Shown here: in pieces, positions 57,211-64,000 of the stretch
How positions within the stretch are numbered: position 1 is the stretch's first letter
Layout: each line of letters begins with the position of its first letter
Assembly: GCF_900109775.1 (NCBI RefSeq)
Contig: NZ_FOAX01000003.1
Location: 558,001 to 622,000, forward strand
Direction of reading: 5' to 3'
Length of the DNA: 64,000 nucleotides
Origin: Pseudoxanthomonas sp. GM95
GTDB taxonomy: Bacteria; Pseudomonadota; Gammaproteobacteria; Xanthomonadales; Xanthomonadaceae
Program-made: the position numbers and the translations under genes
The notes under the pieces: model-generated
The model's input: the letters and a program-made list of their open reading frames with translations, nothing else
Database searches by the model: none
What the model was told of the DNA's origin: nothing

Positions 57211-58293
57211 TCAGCGGCGCGCGATTGCGCCGTGTTCCACGTGGAACCATGCCTGTGGCGGCGTCTGGATCAGCGCTGTCGGCGCTTCGGTGCCGGTGAC
57301 GAAGACCTGGGCACCGGTCTGCATCAGCCGAGCCAGCACGCCGGCCTGATGGCGCTGGTCGAGCTCGGACGCGAGGTCGTCCAGCGCCACCACCGGCCAT
57401 TCGCCACGTTGGGCGGCGTAATCCTGAGCCTGGGCGAGCAGACAGGAGAGGGCGGTGAGCTTGGCCTGTCCACGCGAGAGGGTTTCGCGCTGGGGCAGGG
57501 TGCTGAACTCCACCCGCCAGTCCGCGCGGTGCGGGCCCACGCCGGTATGGCCAAACTGGCGGTCACGGTCGCGCGAGACCAGCAGCGCATCGGCCAGCGA
57601 CAGCTCCTGCCGTCGCCAGCCGGGCGAAAACTCCAGCTGGGCGCGGCCAAGCATCGGGACCAGCGCCTCGGCGACCTCCTGAAGCTGGTTCTGGAGGCGA
57701 TCAAGGTAGGCCTGCCGATGCCAGGTCACCGCTTCGCCGGAGTCGGCCAACTCCGCATCCCAGGCATCGAGCTGCTGGCCGCCACCGCCGGACTTCAGTA
57801 GCGCATTACGCTGCTTGAGCGCGCGGTTGTAGCGGCGCCAGACCGATAGAAAGTCCTGTTCCACGTGGAACAGGCCCCAATCGAGGTAACGGCGGCGGGG
57901 TTCTCCGCTTCCCGTCACCAGGGCATGACTCCCGGGCTCGAAACTGACCACGGCGAGCGCCGCACACAGATCGCCCAGTTGGCCGACGTTCTGACCGTCC
58001 AGCCGGCCGGTCCATGCCTGGCCGCTGTGGCGTAGGCCCGCGCGACGGACGCGTGCCTCCTGGCCTTCCCGCCATTCGACGAAGACTTCCACGGCATCCG
58101 AGCCCGTGCGGATCAAGCCGTCACGCACGCGTCCACGGAAGCTGCGGCCCCAGGCCATCAGGTGCAACGCCTCAAGCAGGCTGGTTTTGCCGGCGCCGTT
58201 GTCGCCGGTGATCAGATTCAAACCGGGCTGTGGGTCGATCTCGACCTGGGCAAACCTGCGCAGGCCACCCACCGTCAGTCGTGTCACATGCAT
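57211..58293 (-). CDS. recF: DNA replication and repair protein RecF
   Basis: A 360-residue SMC-like ATPase that loads RecA at gapped DNA. Walker A is GDNGAGKTSLLEAL at the N-terminus, the signature motif is TLSRGQAKLTALSCLLAQAQ, and Walker B is PVVALDDLASELD. Two parS-like sequences fall inside the gene, where they encode FHVEQ and FHVEH peptides. It lies between dnaN and gyrB, all in one direction. Confidence 0.96.
   Translation of the reverse strand: MHVTRLTVGGLRRFAQVEIDPQPGLNLITGDNGAGKTSLLEALHLMAWGRSFRGRVRDGLIRTGSDAVEVFVEWREGQEARVRRAGLRHSGQAWTGRLDGQNVGQLGDLCAALAVVSFEPGSHALVTGSGEPRRRYLDWGLFHVEQDFLSVWRRYNRALKQRNALLKSGGGGQQLDAWDAELADSGEAVTWHRQAYLDRLQNQLQEVAEALVPMLGRAQLEFSPGWRRQELSLADALLVSRDRDRQFGHTGVGPHRADWRVEFSTLPQRETLSRGQAKLTALSCLLAQAQDYAAQRGEWPVVALDDLASELDQRHQAGVLARLMQTGAQVFVTGTEAPTALIQTPPQAWFHVEHGAIARR
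57233..57248. other. parS-like ParB-binding site 1
   Basis: TGTTCCACGTGGAACC matches the conserved 16-base parS palindrome except at the last base. It is within the last codons of recF. Confidence 0.75.
57857..57872. other. parS-like ParB-binding site 2
   Basis: TGTTCCACGTGGAACA, a perfect match to the bacterial parS consensus. The palindrome extends to 20 bases (57855-57874). Inside recF. Confidence 0.88.
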
Positions 58294-58312
58294 TGCGTGG
58301 TTTCCCTAACGA

Positions 58313-58338
58313 CAACGCCCGGACGAATCCGGGCGTTG
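58313..58338 (-). terminator. Hairpin between dnaN and recF
   Basis: CAACGCCCGGA and TCCGGGCGTTG around a four-base loop. It lies between the dnaN stop and the recF start, and no T-tract follows on the minus strand. Confidence 0.45.
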
Positions 58339-58342
58339 CGTG

Positions 58343-58358
58343 TGTTTCACGTGGAACA
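58343..58358. other. parS-like ParB-binding site 3
   Basis: TGTTTCACGTGGAACA matches the parS consensus, with one asymmetric base. It lies in the gap between dnaN and recF. Confidence 0.85.
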
Positions 58359-58369
58359 GGCCTGAAACG

Positions 58370-59473
58370 TCAGAGACGCAGCGGCATGACCACATGGCGC
58401 GAACGCTCGCTGCTGGCTTCGCGCACCAACGCCGAGGAGTTGGCGTCGCGCAGCTGGATCACGATGTGCTCGTCGCGCAGCGCCGAGAGCGCATCCAGCA
58501 GGTAGTTCACGTTGAAGCCGATCGCCAGGCCGTCGACCTTGGTGTCGGCTTCGATCTCTTCCTGCGCTTCTTCCTGCTCCGGATTGTGGGCGCTGATCTT
58601 CATCTGGCCGGGCGAGAGTTCCACGCGCACGCCGCGGTACTTCTCGTTGGACAGGATCGCGGCGCGCTGCAGGGCGGCGCGCAGCACTTCGCGGTCCAGC
58701 TTCACTTCGATGTCCGCGCCAATCGGGATCACGGCTTCGTAATCCGGAAAACGGCCGTCGATCAGCTTGGATGTGAAGGTGACATCGTCGCGCTTGACGC
58801 GGATGTGGCTGCGGCCGACTTCCAGCTCCAGCACGCGCTCGCCGCCTTCCAGCAGGCGCTGCAGCTCGGTCACGCCCTTGCGCGGCACGATGATCTGGCG
58901 CTTGGTCAGGCTGCCACCGGTCTCCAGGCCCGATTCGCACAGCGCCAGGCGGTGGCCGTCGGTGGCCACGCAGCGCAGCGCGGTATCGCGCAGGTCGAAC
59001 AGCAGGCCGTTGAGGTAATAGCGCACGTCCTGCTGGGCCATCGCGAACGCGGTGCGCTCGATCAGCTCCTTCAGGGCCGCTTCCGGAACGGTCACGCGCT
59101 CGCTGGCTTCGACTTCATCGACCGACGGGAAATCGTTGGCCGGCAGGGTGGCCAGGGTGAAGCGGCTGCGTCCGGCGGCCACGCTGACCTTGTCGCCGGT
59201 CTGGCTGACCGTGATCCGGCTGCCGTCGGGCAGGGCGCGCACGATTTCGAACAGCTTGCGGGCCGGGATCGTAGTTTCGCCGTCCTGGCCGTCTTCGATC
59301 GCAGTGCGCGCAATCATCTCCACTTCCAGGTCGGTGCCGGTCAGGGAGAGCTGACCGTTCTGCACCTGAACCAGGAAATTGGCCAGCACGGGGAGCGTCT
59401 GTCGACGTTCCACCACATTGACCACTTGCGCCAGGGGTTTGAGGAAAGCTTCTCGCTGCAGGCTGAAACGCAT
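58370..59473 (-). CDS. dnaN: DNA polymerase III beta subunit (sliding clamp)
   Basis: The ring-shaped processivity clamp of DNA polymerase III, 367 residues with three similar domains. Family blocks include FLKPLAQVVNVVERRQTLPV at the start, FPDYEAVIP near residue 245, and the C-terminal peptide-binding edge ending VVMPLRL. It starts just after the origin region and is followed by recF. Confidence 0.97.
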   Translation of the reverse strand: MRFSLQREAFLKPLAQVVNVVERRQTLPVLANFLVQVQNGQLSLTGTDLEVEMIARTAIEDGQDGETTIPARKLFEIVRALPDGSRITVSQTGDKVSVAAGRSRFTLATLPANDFPSVDEVEASERVTVPEAALKELIERTAFAMAQQDVRYYLNGLLFDLRDTALRCVATDGHRLALCESGLETGGSLTKRQIIVPRKGVTELQRLLEGGERVLELEVGRSHIRVKRDDVTFTSKLIDGRFPDYEAVIPIGADIEVKLDREVLRAALQRAAILSNEKYRGVRVELSPGQMKISAHNPEQEEAQEEIEADTKVDGLAIGFNVNYLLDALSALRDEHIVIQLRDANSSALVREASSERSRHVVMPLRL

Positions 59474-59768
59474 CGTGTGTGTCCCGGTGCTCTATGTTTT
59501 TAGAAGTGTATAAATCTTAAAAGCTGGTGGTGATGGTAGGGCGCAAATTGCGGGAAAACGCGCATAACCAACTGTTTTATATGTATTTTTTTCGCTTCAA
59601 ACCCGGTGCATAGGTTGGTCGCGTCTTGCGGGAAAAGCTGTGGACAATTTTGGCGCCTGGATTGATCCACCTCTTATCCACAGCTTGTCGCCCTGGTGGC
59701 CCACCGGTTGTTCACGTCCCGGCCCCGCTGCACAGCATATCCACCTGACCCGGTGATCGGGCGCGTTC
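59474..59768. other. Probable chromosomal replication origin (oriC)
   Basis: A 295-base gap between dnaA and dnaN. A perfect DnaA box TTATCCACA is at 59674-59682, a near match on the other strand (TGTGGACAA, 59639-59647), and weaker boxes around 59663, 59708 and 59736. AT-rich tracts at about 59493-59522 (GTATAAATCTTAAAAG) and 59573-59593 (TTTTATATGTATTTTTTTCG) could be the unwinding element. Such AT-rich stretches are otherwise rare in this window. Confidence 0.8.
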
Positions 59769-61106
59769 TTACTCGCTCAATTTGCGGATCAGCTTGTCCC
59801 AGTCTTCCTTCAGCTTGCCGTCGGACTCCATTAGCGTGCGGATCTGGCGGCAGGCGTGCAGCACGGTGGTGTGGTCGCGCCCGGCAAAGGCGTCGCCGAT
59901 CTCCGGCAGGCTGTGCTCGGTCAGTTCCTTGGTCAGGGCCATGGCGACCTGGCGCGGACGGGCCAGCGAGCGCGTGCGGCGCTTGGAGAGCAGGTCCTTG
60001 ATCTGCAGGCCGTAGTAGTCGGCCACGGTCTTCTGGATGTTGGGGATGCCGATGGCCTGCTGCTGGGCGCGCAGCAGGTCGCGCAGGGTTTCCTGGGCGA
60101 ACTCCGGCGTGATCGCCTTGCCCAGGAAGTTGGCGCGTGCGGCCAGCGTGTTGAGCGCCCCTTCCAGGTCGCGCACGTTGGAGCGCATCTTCTTGGCCAG
60201 CAGGAAGGCCACGTCATCGGGGATGTTGGTCCCGCGCTCGGCCGCCTTGGCCAGCACGATCGCCGCGCGGGTCTCGAAATCCGGCGGATCGATCGCCACC
60301 GACAGGCCCCAGGCCAGGCGCGACTTCAGTCGCGGCTCCAGGCCCTCGACCTCGCGCGGATAACGGTCGCAGGTCAGGATGATCTGCTGGCGGCCGTCGA
60401 ACAGCGCGTTGAAGGTGTGGAAGAACTCTTCCTGGGTGCGGTCCTTGCCGGCGAAGAACTGGATATCGTCGATCAGCAGCGCGTCGACCTGCTGGAAGCG
60501 GCGCTTGAACTGGTCCATCGAGCGCTCGATCAGTGCCTTGGTCATCGCGCTGAAGAACTGCTCCGAGCGCAGGTACAGCACGCGCGCGGCCGGGTTCTGC
60601 CGGCGTAGCTCGTTGCCGGCGGCGAACATCAGGTGGGTCTTGCCCAGGCCGGTGCCGCCGTACAGCAGCAGCGGGTTGTGGGCGCGATCGCCGGGCTTCT
60701 GCGCCGCCTGCCAGGCCGCGGCGCGGCCCAGCTGGTTGCTGCGGCCTTCGACGAAGTTGTCGAAGGTGTAGTGCGTATCCAGGTTGCCGGCAAACGGCTC
60801 GATCGGCGCGGCGGTGGCGGTGGTGCCCAGCGAGGCGGGCGCCCCACCAATCGGCGCGGCGTCAGGCGCCTTGGCGCGCGAACCGACCGCCAGCGAGACC
60901 TGGTCCAGCCCGGCGTAATGATCCAGCAACTCGCGGATGCGCGGCAGGTAGCGTTCGCGCACCTGGTCGACGATGAAGGCGTTGGGCGCGTACAGCACGA
61001 CCGCGTCGGGACGTTGTTCGGCCTGCAGCGGCTTGAGCCAGGTGTGGACATCTTCAGCCGGTAATTCGGCTTCCAGGCGTTCTAGGCAGCGGGGCCAGGC
61101 ATCCAT
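59769..61106 (-). CDS. dnaA: Chromosomal replication initiator DnaA
   Basis: The initiator of replication, 445 residues. An N-terminal DnaB-interaction domain, a linker rich in Ala/Pro, an AAA+ domain (Walker [10 protein letters not shown] near residue 150, Walker B LLIDDIQF) and the DNA-binding C-terminus with the signature [19 protein letters not shown] are all present. It is divergent from rpmH. Boxes similar to DnaA sites (TCATCCACA at 61208-61216 and CCATCCACA at 61219-61227) lie ahead of the gene, suggesting autoregulation. Confidence 0.97.
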   Translation of the reverse strand: MDAWPRCLERLEAELPAEDVHTWLKPLQAEQRPDAVVLYAPNAFIVDQVRERYLPRIRELLDHYAGLDQVSLAVGSRAKAPDAAPIGGAPASLGTTATAAPIEPFAGNLDTHYTFDNFVEGRSNQLGRAAAWQAAQKPGDRAHNPLLLYGGTGLGKTHLMFAAGNELRRQNPAARVLYLRSEQFFSAMTKALIERSMDQFKRRFQQVDALLIDDIQFFAGKDRTQEEFFHTFNALFDGRQQIILTCDRYPREVEGLEPRLKSRLAWGLSVAIDPPDFETRAAIVLAKAAERGTNIPDDVAFLLAKKMRSNVRDLEGALNTLAARANFLGKAITPEFAQETLRDLLRAQQQAIGIPNIQKTVADYYGLQIKDLLSKRRTRSLARPRQVAMALTKELTEHSLPEIGDAFAGRDHTTVLHACRQIRTLMESDGKLKEDWDKLIRKLSE

Positions 61107-61207
61107 TTGGGGAATCGGTCATCCAGCCCGCCGTCACGGAAAAACCGGCGTGGCACATGGGAAAAAGGGCCGCGCAGGGTACCACGATGCACCGGTGGCC
61201 CACGGGT

Positions 61208-61227
61208 CATCCACAGTTCCATCCACA
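61208..61227. promoter_or_regulatory. DnaA boxes upstream of dnaA
   Basis: TCATCCACA and CCATCCACA, each one base off the TTATCCACA consensus, in the dnaA-rpmH gap. Confidence 0.55.
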
Positions 61228-61235
61228 ACCCCCAC

Positions 61236-61265
61236 TTGACTCGGCAAAACATGGCCCCGTAGAAT
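61236..61265 (+). promoter_or_regulatory. Sigma-70 promoter of rpmH
   Basis: TTGACT (61236-61241) and TAGAAT (61260-61265) with an 18-base spacer, 38 bases before the rpmH start codon. Confidence 0.72.
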
Positions 61266-61303
61266 TTCCGGTTCTTTCCACCGCAACCGCCTGAGAGCGC
61301 CCC

Positions 61304-61444
61304 ATGGCCACCAAGCGCACCTACCAGCCCAGCAACCTCAAGCGCAAGCGCGACCACGGTTTCCGTGCCCGCATGAAGACTGCTGACGGCCGCAAGATCC
61401 TCGCCCGTCGCCGCGCGAAGGGCCGCAAGACGCTCTGCGCCTGA
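61304..61444 (+). CDS. rpmH: Ribosomal protein bL34
   Basis: A 46-residue, very basic protein of the large ribosomal subunit. [20 protein letters not shown], then [20 protein letters not shown] is the full family pattern. It starts the divergent operon rpmH-rnpA-yidC-mnmE next to dnaA. Confidence 0.97.
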   Translation: MATKRTYQPSNLKRKRDHGFRARMKTADGRKILARRRAKGRKTLCA

Positions 61445-61497
61445 TGCCATCGCCGCGCCCCGCGCGCGGCTTTGACATCGCAATGCGTCTGCACACC

Positions 61498-61528
61498 AAG
61501 CCCGCGCCACACAACGGTGCGGGCTTTG
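61498..61528 (+). terminator. Hairpin between rpmH and rnpA
   Basis: AAGCCCGC and GCGGGCTT with a 13-base loop, followed by TG. In many bacteria a partial terminator here sets the ratio of L34 to RNase P protein. Confidence 0.4.
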
Positions 61529-61535
61529 TCGTGCC

Positions 61536-61976
61536 ATGAGCCCTGAAATGCCCGTTTTGTCGTTCCCCCGATCCGCCCGCGTGCGGACGTCGGCCGAGTA
61601 CGCGCGGGTGTTCGACACCGCACGTCGCACTGCAGCCCCGATGCTCGCTCTGCACTGGGCCGCCGGTGGCGAGGGCGCGCGCCTGGGCCTTGCCGTCTCG
61701 CGCAAGGTCGACAAGCACGCCGTGGGCCGCAACCGGATCAAGCGCACCCTGCGCGATGTGTTCCGTCACCTGCGCGGCCAGCTGCCCGGCGGCGATTACG
61801 TCCTGGTGGCTCGGCCTGCCGCGGGTTCGGCCTCGTCCGAACAGCTTCGCGCGGCCTTCCACGGCCTGCTGGTCCGTGCCGGTGCGTTGCCCCCTCCGGG
61901 CGCCGACGGCACAATGCGCCCCGCGCCCGTGCCGCCTCCTTCCTCCCTTTCCACGCCGAATGCTTTGACCGGCTGA
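61536..61976 (+). CDS. rnpA: Ribonuclease P protein component
   Basis: Protein subunit of RNase P, which trims the 5' leader of tRNA precursors. The 146-residue protein has the RNA-binding RNR motif HAVGRNRIKRTLRDVFR near residue 60 and GGDYVLVARP later. The last about 28 residues (rich in Pro and Ala) extend beyond the usual family end at about 120. It lies between rpmH and yidC; no yidD gene is found between rnpA and yidC. Confidence 0.93.
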   Translation: MSPEMPVLSFPRSARVRTSAEYARVFDTARRTAAPMLALHWAAGGEGARLGLAVSRKVDKHAVGRNRIKRTLRDVFRHLRGQLPGGDYVLVARPAAGSASSEQLRAAFHGLLVRAGALPPPGADGTMRPAPVPPPSSLSTPNALTG

Positions 61977-61989
61977 GACTGCCTGCCTG

Positions 61990-63765
61990 ATGAACCAGAC
62001 CCGTGTTTTCCTGTTTTTCGCCTGGCTGATGGTGGCGACCTTGTTGTGGATGGAGTGGGGCAAGTGGAAGACCGCCCAGGACCAGCCCGCCACGCCGGTT
62101 GCCGCCGCCACCACGTCCAGCACGCCCGACCAGGGCAGCGGTGTGCCCAGCGCCGAAGGCCTGGCCTCGCCGTCGGCCACTGTCGCCGACCAGACCACCG
62201 CGCCGTCGAACTCGGCGGCCGCCGCGCCGGCCGTGCAGGGCACCAAGGTCACCGTCAGCACCGATACGCTCAAGCTGGTGATCGATGGCAGCAAGGTGCT
62301 GCGCGCCCAGCTGCTGCAGTACCCGCAGACCCGTGACGCCGGCGCGCCGCCGGTCGAACTGTTCAACGAAGACCCGGCCCAGCTCTACACCGCCGGCCTG
62401 GCCTACATCGCCCAGAGCGGTGCGGCGCCGGACCAGAGCGCGGTGTTCCGTCCCGAGCAGCCGCAGCGCGATTACGCGCTGACCGCCGGGCAGGCCAGCC
62501 TGAGCATTCCGTTCGTGTGGGAAGGCAACGGCGTGCGCATCGTGCGCACCTTCACCGTCAAGCGCGGCGAGTATCTGGTCGGCGTGTCCGACCAGGTCAC
62601 CAACACCGGCGCTGCGCCGTGGACCGCGGTGGTCTACCGCCAGCTGGAACGCGTGCCGCCGCCGCCGGTCAAGGGCGGTTTCACCAACCCGCATGCCTTC
62701 AGCCTGGTCGGCGCCGCCTGGCGCACCGCGGCCGGTGCCTATGAGCGCCGCAAGTTCGACAAGGACTACCTGGAAGACGGCAAGCTCAACCAGGACACCA
62801 CCGGTGGCTGGGCAGCGATGCTGGAGCATCACTTCCTCAGCGCCTGGGTGCCCGATGCGAAGCAGCCGACCAAGGTCTCGCTGGACGAGCGCACCATCGG
62901 CGGCACCCAGCGTTACCTGGTCAGCGAAACCGGCCCCAGCCTCACCGTCGCGCCGGGCCAGACCACGGCGACAGATGCGCGCCTGTGGGTCGGCCCGAAG
63001 CTGGTCAAGGCGATCAAGGCCTCGGCCATCCCGGGCCTGGATAGCGCGGTGGACTACAGCCGTTTCGCGCCGCTGGCGGTGATCGGTTCTGGCCTGTTCT
63101 GGATCCTGAGCCACCTGCATGACCTGCTGGGCAACTGGGGCTGGTCGATCATCGGCCTGGTGGTGGTGGTCAAGCTGGTGCTGTTCCCGCTGTCCTCGGC
63201 CCAGTACAAGTCGATGGCCAAGATGCGCCGCTTCCAGCCGCGCATGGCGCAGCTGAAGGAGCGTTACGGCGAAGACCGCGCCAAGCTGCAGCAGGCGATG
63301 ATGGAGCTGTACAAGAAGGAGAAGATCAACCCGATGGGCGGCTGCCTGCCGACGTTGATCCAGATGCCGATCTTCCTGTGCCTGTACTGGGTGCTCAACG
63401 AATCGGTCGAGTTGCGCCAGGCGCCGTGGATGCTGTGGATCCAGGACCTGACCGCGCGTGACCCGTTCTTCATCCTGCCGGTGCTGAACGTGGCGGTGAT
63501 GTTCCTCACCCAGAAGCTCTCGCCCAACGTCGGCATGGATCCGACCCAGGCCAAGATGATGCAGTTCATGCCGCTGATCTTCGGCGTGACCATGGCCTTC
63601 TTCCCGGCCGGCCTGGTCCTGTACTGGGTCACCAACGGCAGCCTGAGCCTGTTGCAGCAGTGGTGGATGGGCCGCATCCACGGCCAGCCGGTGCTGGCCA
63701 AGCCCGAGACCGACGGCAAGGGCCATACCAAGGACGATCTGCCGTCCAAGGGCAAGGGCAAGTAA
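61990..63765 (+). CDS. yidC: Membrane protein insertase YidC
   Basis: Inserts and folds inner-membrane proteins, alone or with SecYEG. The 591-residue Gram-negative type has an N-terminal membrane segment (FLFFAWLMVATLLW), a large periplasmic domain with an Ala/Pro/Thr-rich linker, and the conserved C-terminal five-segment core (WSIIGLVVVVKLVLFPLSSA, then PMGGCLPTLIQMPIFLCLYW and the conserved Arg in QYKSMAKMRRFQPRM). It starts 13 bases after rnpA. Confidence 0.96.
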   Translation: MNQTRVFLFFAWLMVATLLWMEWGKWKTAQDQPATPVAAATTSSTPDQGSGVPSAEGLASPSATVADQTTAPSNSAAAAPAVQGTKVTVSTDTLKLVIDGSKVLRAQLLQYPQTRDAGAPPVELFNEDPAQLYTAGLAYIAQSGAAPDQSAVFRPEQPQRDYALTAGQASLSIPFVWEGNGVRIVRTFTVKRGEYLVGVSDQVTNTGAAPWTAVVYRQLERVPPPPVKGGFTNPHAFSLVGAAWRTAAGAYERRKFDKDYLEDGKLNQDTTGGWAAMLEHHFLSAWVPDAKQPTKVSLDERTIGGTQRYLVSETGPSLTVAPGQTTATDARLWVGPKLVKAIKASAIPGLDSAVDYSRFAPLAVIGSGLFWILSHLHDLLGNWGWSIIGLVVVVKLVLFPLSSAQYKSMAKMRRFQPRMAQLKERYGEDRAKLQQAMMELYKKEKINPMGGCLPTLIQMPIFLCLYWVLNESVELRQAPWMLWIQDLTARDPFFILPVLNVAVMFLTQKLSPNVGMDPTQAKMMQFMPLIFGVTMAFFPAGLVLYWVTNGSLSLLQQWWMGRIHGQPVLAKPETDGKGHTKDDLPSKGKGK

Positions 63766-63797
63766 GCCCGGGCCACATCGCCTAAGATTCAACGAAG

Positions 63798-63817
63798 CCC
63801 GCCGCAAGGCGGGTTTT
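63798..63817 (+). terminator. Terminator after yidC
   Basis: CCCGCC-GCAA-GGCGGG with TTTTCGTTT after it. It starts 32 bases after the stop codon. Confidence 0.75.
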
Positions 63818-63869
63818 CGTTTGCGCGGCCCTGGTAACAGGCCGCTCGTCACCACCTGCGGAGCACGCC

Positions 63870-64000
63870 ATGTCCCCTTCGAACGAGCGCGACACCATCG
63901 CCGCGGTGGCCACGGCCGCCGGCGCCGGCGGCGTGGGCATCGTGCGCCTGTCCGGACCGCAGGCGCTGGCGATTGCTGCGGCGATGGGCGCGGGCATGTT
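63870..64000 (+). CDS. mnmE: tRNA modification GTPase MnmE (partial, 5' end only)
   Basis: The first 43 codons of MnmE/TrmE, which modifies the wobble uridine of some tRNAs together with MnmG. The N-terminus [20 protein letters not shown] then SG is the conserved start of the family. The gene runs past the end of the window. Start at the ATG at 63870, preceded by GCGGAG. Confidence 0.93.
   Translation, partial: MSPSNERDTIAAVATAAGAGGVGIVRLSGPQALAIAAAMGAGM

Noticed and set aside
61738..63855. Open frame of 705 codons on the minus strand
   Set aside because: Antisense to rnpA and yidC, both certain. No motif.

Overview
The window looks like a chromosomal segment of a high-GC gammaproteobacterium of the Xanthomonadaceae (Xanthomonas, Stenotrophomonas, Pseudoxanthomonas or Luteimonas-like; the genus cannot be fixed from sequence reading alone). 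The grounds are the origin-region order mnmE-yidC-rnpA-rpmH / dnaA-dnaN-recF-gyrB, the tonB-exbB-exbD-exbD operon with two exbD copies, phhA divergent from an Lrp/AsnC gene, a monomeric isocitrate dehydrogenase, several TonB-dependent receptors, and a dispersed palindromic repeat with TGTGGGAGC ends. I see no prophage, insertion sequence, CRISPR array, tRNA or rRNA. Almost all of the sequence is protein-coding.

Layout. 1-14 kb: rlmI (partial), icd, a gamma-glutamylcyclotransferase-like gene, a four-gene small-GTPase/Roadblock operon (4151-6500), then small housekeeping or stress enzymes (two VOC proteins, a Vat/CatB acetyltransferase, a TfoX-domain protein with a histone-like tail, a GST), the Lrp-phhA pair, a secreted esterase, a HAD phosphatase and a small helical protein. 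13.2-27.3 kb: a periplasmic alcohol-oxidation island. It holds an AcoR-type sigma-54 activator, a sigma-54 promoter, an ExaC-like aldehyde dehydrogenase, a TonB receptor with a very acidic Cys-bracketed loop, a PQQ alcohol dehydrogenase carrying the extra Asp of lanthanide-dependent enzymes, a fused binding-protein/cytochrome c, a porin, azurin, a second TonB receptor that closely resembles the PQQ importer PqqU (YncD), and a DUF779 protein. 27.3-27.8 kb is a non-coding, heavily hairpinned repeat.

27.8-48.9 kb: a mix of metabolism and transport. It includes aromatic aminotransferase, lldR-lldD lactate oxidation, a DesK/NarL-type two-component pair, a sulfotransferase, fbp, an APC permease, a 2OG-Fe(II) oxygenase, a YtrA-type GntR/ABC operon with two small membrane proteins, an Lrp-regulated amidinohydrolase, a BON protein, a radical SAM protein, cardiolipin synthase and pdxJ. 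49-54.6 kb: the TonB energising operon (TPR protein, tonB, exbB, two exbD), an M48 lipoprotein protease and a CPBP protease. 54.6-64 kb: gyrB, recF, dnaN, oriC, dnaA, then divergently rpmH, rnpA, yidC and mnmE (partial). Three parS-like sites lie in recF and just after dnaN.

How it fits together: the island probably oxidises an alcohol in the periplasm with a PQQ/lanthanide enzyme, passes electrons through the cytochrome c domain and possibly azurin, and oxidises the aldehyde in the cytoplasm. The two TonB receptors may bring in the metal and the PQQ cofactor, powered by the TonB-ExbBD complex encoded 22 kb away. No PQQ synthesis genes lie in the window.
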